The translations under genes and the position numbers were made by a program. A stretch of 8,898 bases of DNA, from contig JBFGWM010000111.1 in assembly GCA_041588495.1 (NCBI GenBank), forward strand, positions 1 to 8,898. Direction: 5' to 3'. The notes under the pieces are model-generated. The model saw only the letters and a program-made list of their open reading frames with translations, was not told the origin of the DNA and did not search any database. Positions 1-5,087 of the stretch are shown here, piece after piece; position 1 is the first letter of the stretch; every line of letters begins with the position of its first letter. This DNA comes from JBFGWM01 sp041588495 (GTDB taxonomy: Bacteria; Pseudomonadota; Gammaproteobacteria; Pseudomonadales; JBFGWM01).

Positions 1-1322
1 ACCTCGACTTCCCGAACCCGCCCGACATCGTGGCCCACCCGCGCAGCGAGGCCGAGGTCGAGGCGATCCTGGAGTGGTGCCATGACGGCGGCCACTGCGT
101 CGTCCCCTACGGCGGCGGCTCGTCGGTGGTGTGGGGTGTCGACCCGCCGGCCGAGGCCGACGCCGTCGTGACCGTCGCCCTCGACCGCCTCGACCAGGTC
201 CTCGAGATCGACGCCACCTCACGGGCGGCCCGCATCCAGGCCGGCACCTACGGGCCATCGCTCGAAGCTCAGCTCAAGCCGTCGGGGCACACGCTGCGCC
301 ACTTCCCCCAGTCGTTCCGGTTCTCGACCCTGGGCGGCTGGATCGCCACCCGTGCCGGGGGCCATTTCGCGACCCTGTACACCCATGTCGACGAGTTCGT
401 GGAGTCGGTGCGGATGGTCACCCCGCGCGGGGTGATGGCGACCCGGCGCCTGCCGGGTCACGGTGCGGGTCCCAGCGAGGAGCGCCTGGTGTGCGGCTCG
501 GAGGGTAGCCTGGGTATCATCACCGAGGCCTGGATGCGCCTGCAGAATGTTCCCGTGCATCGAGCCGGGGCAACCTTCGCCTTCGAGACGTTCACGGCCG
601 GCGCCGCTGCATGCCGCGCCCTGGCCCAGTCCGGGCTTTATCCATCGAACGCGCGCCTGGTGGACAAGGGCGAGGCGGTGATGATGGGCCTCGGCGACGG
701 ACGCGCGCACATGCTGATGGTTGCTTTCGAATCCCACGATCACCCGCTGGATGCGTGGCTGGAGCGCGCGGTCCAGTTGTGTTCCGACTGCGGTGGACGC
801 CAGGTGGGCAGGAATTCAGCCCAGCGCGAGCCGGAGGCGGGTTCCGAGCAGTGGAAGGCCGCCTTCCTGCGCGCGCCCTACCTGCGCGACGAATTGTTGC
901 GTCGCGGACTGGTGGTGGAGACCTTCGAGACCGCGGTGACCTGGGACCGGTTCGAGGCCTTTCACGAGGCGGTTCGCGGGCGGGTGCGCTCGGCCATCGC
1001 GGAGATCTGTGGTGCGGGCTTCGTCACCTGTCGTTTCACCCACCTGTACCCGGACGGTCCGGCGCCGTATTACACCGTTTTGGCCCAGGGCCGCGAGGAC
1101 GCGGAACTCGGGCAGTGGGACGCCATCAAGGCGGCCGTCTCCGACGTGATCATCGAGGAGGGCGGCACCATCACCCATCACCACGCCGTGGGTCGCGACC
1201 ACGCTGCCCACTGGCGGCGCCAGGCGACCCCGGTATTCCAGGACATGCTGGCCGCCGCCAAGGGTGCGGTGGACCCGTCGGGGATCATGAATCCGGGCGT
1301 ACTCCTGCCGGTCGCGGAGTGA
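1..1322 (+). CDS. AGPS-family FAD-linked oxidase, 5' end cut off by the window
   Basis: The frame is open from the first bases, and the GTG at 30 sits inside the conserved 'PDIVAHPRS' start of the FAD_binding_4 fold, so the true start lies upstream. Numbering from that GTG, the FAD pyrophosphate loop is PYGGGSSVVWGV (26-37), followed by FSTLGGWIATRAGG (98-111), VTPRG (130-134) and GSEGSLGIITEAWMRL (157-172). The C-terminal half has the AGPS-type 'ETFETAVTWDRF' segment, a 'CRFTHLYPDG' strand, a triple His (HHHAVGRD, 383-390) and a terminal DPSGIMNPG. Eukaryotic AGPS swaps the acyl chain of acyl-DHAP for a fatty alcohol, making the ether-lipid precursor; its His triplet lies at the active site. 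Bacterial homologs are often of unknown substrate, so the family is clear but ether-lipid synthesis is only a possibility. The gene converges on the hydrolase gene, 37 bp away. Confidence 0.85.
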   Translation, partial: LDFPNPPDIVAHPRSEAEVEAILEWCHDGGHCVVPYGGGSSVVWGVDPPAEADAVVTVALDRLDQVLEIDATSRAARIQAGTYGPSLEAQLKPSGHTLRHFPQSFRFSTLGGWIATRAGGHFATLYTHVDEFVESVRMVTPRGVMATRRLPGHGAGPSEERLVCGSEGSLGIITEAWMRLQNVPVHRAGATFAFETFTAGAAACRALAQSGLYPSNARLVDKGEAVMMGLGDGRAHMLMVAFESHDHPLDAWLERAVQLCSDCGGRQVGRNSAQREPEAGSEQWKAAFLRAPYLRDELLRRGLVVETFETAVTWDRFEAFHEAVRGRVRSAIAEICGAGFVTCRFTHLYPDGPAPYYTVLAQGREDAELGQWDAIKAAVSDVIIEEGGTITHHHAVGRDHAAHWRRQATPVFQDMLAAAKGAVDPSGIMNPGVLLPVAE

Positions 1323-1332
1323 AACCGCGCGT

Positions 1333-1349
1333 CTGAAACCCGGGTTCAG
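1333..1349. terminator. Imperfect hairpin between convergent genes
   Basis: CTGAA and TTCAG flank an ACCCGGGT core. The arms are CTGAAACCC and GGGTTCAG, with one bulged A. It lies in the 37-bp gap between two convergent stop codons, where a bidirectional terminator would be expected. No T-run follows on either strand, so intrinsic termination is doubtful. Confidence 0.25.
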
Positions 1350-1359
1350 GCGGAGCGGA

Positions 1360-2217
1360 TCAGAGTTTCACGGAAGGCTTGCGACGCCGCTTCGGACGCG
1401 GTTTCTCCGAATCCTGTTCCTGGGCCTCGGTGACCAGGTCGACCACGCACTGGATCCCGTTTTCACCCATGAACAGGTTGTTGTGACCGATCTCCGGGAA
1501 CAGCAGGTCGTTCTCGCGCCCGAAACGCGAGGAGGAACCGGGTTCGCGGGTGGTTGCGAGTACCACCGGGTCGAAGGAGGCGAATACCGAGCGCATGCGT
1601 TCCAACTCGGGGTAGCGGGGCGTGTAGAAACGCAGCAGGTCCGAGTTCTGCTTCATCTGCTGCATGGCGGGAACCAGGTATACCAGCAGCCACAGCGCGG
1701 CCCAGTGATTCTCAACCGACAGTCCCCAGAGAAACAGGATCACCGCGAGCACGTACGCGGCGCGCACGATCACGGTGCCCCACAACGGTGAACCGAGGGA
1801 CCACGCGCGACGGATGCGGAACTCGCCGCCGAGCAGGGCGCCGACCGTGATCAGGCCGCCCATGGAGTGGGCCACCACGTAGCAGTCCTTCAGGTTGTTG
1901 GTGCTGATGTACTGCGAAAGGATGCGCGCCTTGTCGAGGATGTTGCCGATCTGGAAGCCCAGGGGCACGATGTAGCAGGGGTGTCCCTGGGCGTGCAGTG
2001 CGCGCTGCAGGGGCACGAAGGATTCGCTGCGCCCGAGGAAACCGGGCACCAGCACCACCGGGCGCTTGTCCCCGGTAGTCAGCGGCGCGGCGGGCGCCAC
2101 AAAGATGCCCTTGAGGGTCTGCCACAGGAACAGCAGCAGGTACCAGGTTTCGTTGACGATCTGGTCACCGAGGTTGTTGCGGCGGTCCGCGGGAATCTCG
2201 TAGGTGTCGTGGATCAC
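1360..2217 (-). CDS. Membrane-associated alpha/beta-hydrolase, lipase/esterase-like
   Basis: The start used is the GTG at 2217 (285 aa), because a GGGAG Shine-Dalgarno stands 7 nt upstream. The longer frame opens with TTG at 2274 and a possible ATG at 2241, neither with a ribosome site. From the GTG: a hydrophobic N-terminal stretch (about 24-41), the oxyanion strand VVLVPGFLGRS (54-64), the nucleophile elbow AHSMGG with Ser118 (Ala replaces the first Gly of GxSxG), a likely acid Asp216 (FDPVV) and His245 (EIGHNNL). Where the lid normally lies (about 148-186) are two very hydrophobic segments, YVLAVILFLWGL and WAALWLLVYLV, suggesting membrane contact. The C-terminus is a basic tail (KPRPKRRRKP). 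A lipid ester substrate is plausible but unproven. It follows the small membrane protein gene on the same strand and may be cotranscribed with it. Confidence 0.8.
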   Translation of the reverse strand: MIHDTYEIPADRRNNLGDQIVNETWYLLLFLWQTLKGIFVAPAAPLTTGDKRPVVLVPGFLGRSESFVPLQRALHAQGHPCYIVPLGFQIGNILDKARILSQYISTNNLKDCYVVAHSMGGLITVGALLGGEFRIRRAWSLGSPLWGTVIVRAAYVLAVILFLWGLSVENHWAALWLLVYLVPAMQQMKQNSDLLRFYTPRYPELERMRSVFASFDPVVLATTREPGSSSRFGRENDLLFPEIGHNNLFMGENGIQCVVDLVTEAQEQDSEKPRPKRRRKPSVKL

Positions 2218-2223
2218 GGGGGC

Positions 2224-2228
2224 TCTCC
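2224..2228 (-). promoter_or_regulatory. Shine-Dalgarno that selects the GTG start of the hydrolase
   Basis: On the minus strand GGGAG is followed by AGCCCCC and then GTG. This is the only candidate start of the three in this frame with a well-spaced ribosome site. It overlaps the right arm (as read on the minus strand) of the 18-bp palindrome, so a protein or hairpin at the palindrome would compete with ribosome loading. Confidence 0.5.
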
Positions 2229-2244
2229 CATGCCCGGGCATGGG
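2227..2244. promoter_or_regulatory. Perfect 18-bp palindrome upstream of the hydrolase, operator candidate
   Basis: CCCATGCCCGGGCATGGG is an exact inverted repeat without spacer. It ends 9 bp before the GTG start at 2217. On the minus strand a weak promoter-like pair precedes it: TTGCAA (2269-2274) and TAATCT (2247-2252), 16 bp apart. That would place the transcription start inside the palindrome, a usual operator position. The promoter match is poor and no regulator is visible nearby, so the role is inferred. Confidence 0.4.
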
Positions 2245-2286
2245 TAAGATTAGGTGTTGCGGGACGGATTGCAACGCACCGGGCGG

Positions 2287-2586
2287 TCAGGAAAATGCCA
2301 GCGTGACGACCACCCCGATCCCCGCATAAACCAGGCTGCCGGCGAGATGCCTGCGACGCGCGAGGCGGATGTCCTCCGCGGAGAGGTACGCGCCCCCATA
2401 CTCTTCCGCGTCCCACATGTGGATGTGCCAGGACAGTCGCCACCCGAACAACACCGCCAGCGCGCAGGCCGCGGCCAACAGCCAGTCACGGGGTTCCCGA
2501 TGCTGGTTGAGCAGGACGGCGACCCACAGGATCAGAAGGAACACGGGAGCCCCGTAGTGGGGGACTCCACCGTGTCCGTTGGGCAT
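2287..2586 (-). CDS. Small three-helix membrane protein, unknown function
   Basis: A 99-residue protein with three predicted membrane segments: about 13-26 (APVFLLILWVAVLL), 34-52 (DWLLAAACALAVLFGWRL) and 80-98 (LAGSLVYAGIGVVVTLAF). Between the second and third is a polar loop with HIHMWDAEEYGG and a basic RLARRRH stretch that should face the cytoplasm. The ATG at 2586 has a GGAG about 5 nt upstream. I recognise no family. It begins 27 bp after the stop of the Asp-rich protein gene and ends 69 bp before the hydrolase GTG, all on the minus strand, so an operon is likely. The regular hydrophobic pattern, good ribosome site and tight spacing support a real gene despite its size. Confidence 0.7.
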   Translation of the reverse strand: MPNGHGGVPHYGAPVFLLILWVAVLLNQHREPRDWLLAAACALAVLFGWRLSWHIHMWDAEEYGGAYLSAEDIRLARRRHLAGSLVYAGIGVVVTLAFS

Positions 2587-2613
2587 CCGCTCCGCCTGCC
2601 GCCCCGGGGCGTT

Positions 2614-3336
2614 TTACTGGGGCGGGGCGCCGGTCACCACGTTGATGACATCGAGAATCTCCCGGGTCGAGGTCAGCACCCGCGCGACGCGGTCACCCAC
2701 CTGGATCACCTCGGTGCCCGGGATCGTGGCCAGGCCACCGAGCGTGGCCGGGGAAATGGCACGCGCCTGGGCGTACACCTCGGCGTCGACGACCTCGCCA
2801 CGCTGGAATTTCTGTTGCCAGCCGGGAGGCAGTTCACCGCCGCGCTCGAGTTTCATCTGCAGGCCCTTGGGCAGTTTCTTGGGCTTCTTGCCTTTGCCCT
2901 TCCCCTTGCCTTCGTCGTCGTCATCGTAATCGGCATGCGCGCCCGCCGCGGCCGCGGCATCGGCGCCCAGCACGTTGCGGATTGCCGCAATCTCCTCCTG
3001 GGAGAAGCGGCCCTGGGTACGCACGTCCGCCTTGGCCTCCGCCTTCATGCCCTTGTCGCGCTTGTCCTTTTCCTTCTTGGCGCGATCCTTGTACTTGTCC
3101 TTCGCCTTCCCGTCGTCGTCGTAGTCGTCATCATCGTCGTCGTCATCGTAGTCACGCTCTTCGCCCTGCTTTTTGCCCTTCTTCGCCTGGGCTTCCGCGG
3201 ATGCCTCGACACCGAAGACGGATTTTACGCCGCGCCATGAACGCGAGAAGAAGCCTTCCTCTTCCTCATCCGCGAACACCGGCGTGCTGAACGCAAGACA
3301 GGTGGCGAGCAGTGTGGCGGTGGCTTGGAATTTCAT
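2614..3336 (-). CDS. Exported Asp/Lys-block protein, RcnB/CigR-like C-terminus
   Basis: A 240-aa protein with a Sec signal peptide (1-22, ending V-F-A before DEEEE). It then shows an Asp tract (D62-D75, Y-D8-Y-D3 pattern), a Lys-rich block (about 77-102), a short helix FSQEEIAAIRNVLG (111-124), a second acidic patch (136-142) and a Gly-Lys stretch (143-156). The C-terminus has LPKGL (155-159), LPPGW (169-173), and GTEVIQVGDRVARV followed by TREILDVI (to about 231). The paired PPG motifs and 'dkVarv...TreIlDVi' ending resemble the RcnB/CigR periplasmic family, linked to Ni/Co export control and virulence regulation. AGGAGA lies 7 nt before the ATG. It is a paralog of the gene immediately upstream. 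Cation or polyanion binding by the charged tracts is inferred. A mineral-surface protein is an alternative. Confidence 0.75.
   Translation of the reverse strand: MKFQATATLLATCLAFSTPVFADEEEEGFFSRSWRGVKSVFGVEASAEAQAKKGKKQGEERDYDDDDDDDDYDDDGKAKDKYKDRAKKEKDKRDKGMKAEAKADVRTQGRFSQEEIAAIRNVLGADAAAAAGAHADYDDDDEGKGKGKGKKPKKLPKGLQMKLERGGELPPGWQQKFQRGEVVDAEVYAQARAISPATLGGLATIPGTEVIQVGDRVARVLTSTREILDVINVVTGAPPQ
3124..3150 (-). repeat. 27-nt exact repeat, copy 1 (Tyr-Asp8 codons)
   Basis: This segment encodes Tyr63-Asp71 and is identical base for base to 3840-3866 in the paralog. The mix of GAT and GAC codons occurs in the same order in both: GAT, three GAC, two GAT, two GAC. The sequence on either side differs between the two genes. 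Confidence 0.9.
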
Positions 3337-3365
3337 CCGGTTTTCTCCTGGTTCAGGTAGGGCAG

Positions 3366-3387
3366 CCCGGCGTCCGCGGACGCCGGG
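3366..3387. promoter_or_regulatory. Perfect 22-bp GC palindrome between the two paralogs
   Basis: The half-site CCCGGCGTCCG is followed directly by its exact complement. As RNA it folds into a 9-bp stem (3366-3374 with 3379-3387) with a CGCG loop. It lies in the 89-bp gap downstream of the first Asp-rich gene and 29 bp before the second. No T-run follows on the minus strand, so it fits an mRNA-stabilising or partially terminating hairpin, or a protein-binding site, better than a standard intrinsic terminator. Confidence 0.5.
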
Positions 3388-3425
3388 GTTCGTTTCAAAA
3401 TAACGTCATGTGCCGCATGGCGCAA

Positions 3426-4082
3426 TCAGCGGCCTGCAAGCAGGCTGATCACGTCCAGTACGAGGCGGGTGTCCGCCGCGATCCGCGCGACCTTGTCGTC
3501 GAAAACCAGCAGTTCGGTTCCCGGAACATACCCCAGGCGGGCGGCGAGGTCTCCGGACACCGGGTAGCCGCGGTGGTACACGTCATAGGGCAGCACGCGT
3601 CCGGCGCGCAGCTTGCGCTCCCACCCGGGGGGCAGGTCGTGGGCCCGCTTGCGCAATCCCGGCGGCAGGAAGCGGCCGTCCTGTCGCGGGTGCTCATGGT
3701 AGGCCCCGCGTTGCTTGCGCAGGTGCTTTTCGTACGCCTTGCGCTCCTTGCGGAGTTGTTTTGCATACGCCTTGCGTTCCTTGCGAATCTGTTTCCGGTA
3801 GGCCTTCTCACGGTCCTCGTAGTCGTCATCGTAGTCGTGGTCGTCATCATCGTCGTCGTCATCGTACCGGTAGCCCGCGGAGGCCGGGTAATAGCCGTAA
3901 CGGTCATACGCCTCGCTGCCGTAAGGCGGGGTCTGGCCGCGCATGACGGCAGCCACGTTTGCTGCCGCGCGCAGGATGGCGGCCTCGCGATCCGAAAAAG
4001 CGGAGTCCCGGGTATGTTCCGCCAGAGCGACGGGGGCATTCCAGGACAGCACCGAAACCAACATCAATGTGAATATTCGCAT
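3426..4082 (-). CDS. Exported Asp-tract protein with 11-residue repeats, RcnB/CigR-like
   Basis: A 218-aa protein starting at an ATG with AAGGAG 6 nt upstream. It has a signal peptide (1-21, A-L-A before EHT) and a short helix FSDREAAILRAAANV (29-43). A Tyr/Gly-rich stretch leads to an Asp tract (74-90, D8 then HDYDDDYED) and a basic region of 11-residue repeats (94-137). The C-terminus has LPPGL (139-143), LPPGW (150-154), VLPYDVYHRG, and GTELLVFDDKVARI followed by TRLVLDVI (to 212). The order of parts matches the downstream paralog, indicating tandem duplication. The PPG pair and C-terminal motif match the RcnB/CigR-type periplasmic family. It is the first gene of the minus-strand run and is divergent from a REC-REC gene across 210 bp. 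Export is well supported; the ligand is unknown. Confidence 0.75.
   Translation of the reverse strand: MRIFTLMLVSVLSWNAPVALAEHTRDSAFSDREAAILRAAANVAAVMRGQTPPYGSEAYDRYGYYPASAGYRYDDDDDDDDHDYDDDYEDREKAYRKQIRKERKAYAKQLRKERKAYEKHLRKQRGAYHEHPRQDGRFLPPGLRKRAHDLPPGWERKLRAGRVLPYDVYHRGYPVSGDLAARLGYVPGTELLVFDDKVARIAADTRLVLDVISLLAGR
3672..3803 (-). repeat. Four 33-bp units encoding 11-residue basic repeats
   Basis: Residues 94-104 AYRKQIRKERK, 105-115 AYAKQLRKERK and 116-126 AYEKHLRKQRG are clear repeats. Residues 127-137 (AYHEHPRQDGR) are a degenerate fourth unit. An 11-residue period suits a long helix or coiled coil. Each clear unit carries five or six Lys/Arg and sits directly behind the Asp tract. 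The DNA units differ at several third positions, so the duplication is not very recent. Confidence 0.85.
3840..3866 (-). repeat. 27-nt exact repeat, copy 2 (Tyr-Asp8 codons)
   Basis: This segment encodes Tyr73-Asp81 and is identical to 3124-3150, codon for codon. Preservation of the synonymous choices suggests either a recent duplication or gene conversion confined to the tract. Confidence 0.9.
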
Positions 4083-4292
4083 ACCTGGCTCCTTTCACGG
4101 CGTGCTCTGACCCGTGTTCGTTGATCCTGTGAATCAAGATATGCGGCAGGGGCTGAACCGGGCCTGAACCTGTCGGCGCGGGTCAAATTGGCGGCATCGC
4201 CGGATGTGCTAAGTTGACGTGGGAGTCACGCTTGTACCGGATGGGCGATACGCGGCATTGCCGGAAAGCCCGGGTTTCATCACGAGGCAAAC
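4083..4292. promoter_or_regulatory. Divergent intergenic region between the Asp-tract gene and a REC-REC gene
   Basis: This 210-bp region must hold promoters for both directions. Visible elements are a Shine-Dalgarno for the minus-strand gene (4089-4094), an interrupted dyad TTGAT-N7-ATCAA (4121-4137), a 7-4-7 direct repeat (4153-4170), and a -35-like TTGACG on the plus strand (4214-4219) without a convincing -10 at normal spacing. GAGG precedes the ATG at 4293 by 5 nt. No full sigma-70 promoter can be assigned by eye. Confidence 0.55.
4153..4170. promoter_or_regulatory. CTGAACC-N4-CTGAACC direct repeat, response-regulator site candidate
   Basis: Two identical heptamers lie 11 bp apart (4153-4159 and 4164-4170, spacer GGGC), one DNA turn. 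This 7-4-7 layout is what OmpR/PhoB-family dimers recognise. It is 71 bp upstream of the minus-strand start and 122 bp upstream of the plus-strand start. One further single copy, as GGTTCAG on the plus strand, lies at 3350-3356 next to the ribosome site of the second Asp-rich gene; about one such copy is expected by chance. Confidence 0.35.
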
Positions 4293-5081
4293 ATGTACCG
4301 CGTACTGCTGCTGGACGACGACCCCGATTTCCACCTGCTCGTGGGTGAGATGCTCAACGAGGAGGAGGAGGGCGCATTTGTCCTGGACTTCGCCCTCAAT
4401 ATCCCGAAGGCCATGGAGCTGGTCGGCACCACGACCTACGATTATCACATCGTGGACTACTGCCTCTCCGAGCCGGGTGGTGAAACCGGTCTCGAGTTCG
4501 TAAAACAACTGCTGACAATTCGCGAAGACGCGCCGATCGGACTCTGCACGGGTCACGAATCCCTGGTCCTGGGTAGTGACTGCGTCGAGCTGGTCGCCAA
4601 CGGGACCCTGCGCTTCCTGCGCAAGAAAGATCTCACCGGTCCCATCCTGCGCCACGCGATTCTCAGCGCCTGCAACCGCCGGATCCGCGTCCTGGTGGTG
4701 GACGATGACCCTGACGACCTCGAACTGGTCGCGGAAATGCTGGAGCGCAGCCCCATTTATTACTTCGATGTCGATACCGCGCGGACCCTCGCGGAGGCGC
4801 GGGAACTTGTACTGCGCGAAAACTACGACGTGTTTGTTTTCGATTACCGGCTGGGTGTCGAGACCTCGACCGAACTGGTGACCCACCTGTACACCACCGG
4901 CATCAACCGGCCCGTCATCCTGTTGACCCAGTTCAGCCCCGTTCACCTGGACGAGGAACTGGTGCGGCTGATCGGTAGCGGTGAACTGATATTCGTTTCC
5001 AAGGAGCACCTGACCCGGGACAAGCTGCTGCAGATCCTGTTGCGCAGTTTCTACCAGCCGATCTGGCTTCCCGTCGAGTAA
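4293..5081 (+). CDS. Dual receiver-domain protein (REC-REC), no output domain
   Basis: 262 aa made of two CheY-like receiver domains and little else. REC1 (1-126): acidic pocket LLLDDDPD (Asp8-10), phosphoacceptor Asp55 (HIVDYCL), Thr86 (LCTGH) and Lys111/112 (LRKKDL). REC2 (130-262): VLVVDDDPDD (Asp137-139), acceptor Asp184 (FVFDYRLG), Thr212 (LLTQF) and Lys237 (VSKEHL). All residues needed for phosphorylation appear in both domains. No HTH, GGDEF, EAL, HD-GYP or histidine-kinase segment follows; it ends about 20 residues after the last conserved Lys. Such proteins can act as phosphorelay intermediates, phosphate sinks or protein-protein switches, and its kinase is not in this window. It is divergent from the Asp-tract gene and converges on a second REC-REC gene 6 bp downstream. 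Confidence 0.88.
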   Translation: MYRVLLLDDDPDFHLLVGEMLNEEEEGAFVLDFALNIPKAMELVGTTTYDYHIVDYCLSEPGGETGLEFVKQLLTIREDAPIGLCTGHESLVLGSDCVELVANGTLRFLRKKDLTGPILRHAILSACNRRIRVLVVDDDPDDLELVAEMLERSPIYYFDVDTARTLAEARELVLRENYDVFVFDYRLGVETSTELVTHLYTTGINRPVILLTQFSPVHLDEELVRLIGSGELIFVSKEHLTRDKLLQILLRSFYQPIWLPVE

Positions 5082-5087
5082 GGACCT

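Noticed and set aside
611..1336. Second plus-strand frame overlapping the AGPS-like gene
   Set aside because: Pro/Arg/Gly-rich translation typical of an out-of-frame GC-rich gene. The AGPS frame carries all conserved motifs.
2600..2615. GC palindrome CGCCCCGGGGCG followed by TTTT on the plus strand, like an intrinsic terminator
   Set aside because: No plus-strand gene ends here. Both neighbouring genes run on the minus strand, where the T-run would precede the stem.
2254..3240. Long plus-strand open frame with runs of Val and Ile that look like membrane helices
   Set aside because: It is antisense to the Asp-tract protein and small membrane protein. The Val/Ile runs are the reverse complement of Asp codons (GAC/GAT read as GTC/ATC), and it has no ribosome site or family match.
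3312..4124. Plus-strand open frame with a VVVIVVVVVII-type segment
   Set aside because: Antisense shadow of the first Asp-tract gene, caused by the same codon effect. The sense frame has a signal peptide and conserved motifs.
4121..4137. TTGAT-N7-ATCAA dyad as an operator
   Set aside because: Arms are only five bases and no regulator is known nearby. Kept only as a note in the intergenic region.
4209..5009. Minus-strand open frame of 266 codons
   Set aside because: Antisense of the first REC-REC gene, with no recognisable domain. High GC makes long antisense frames common here.
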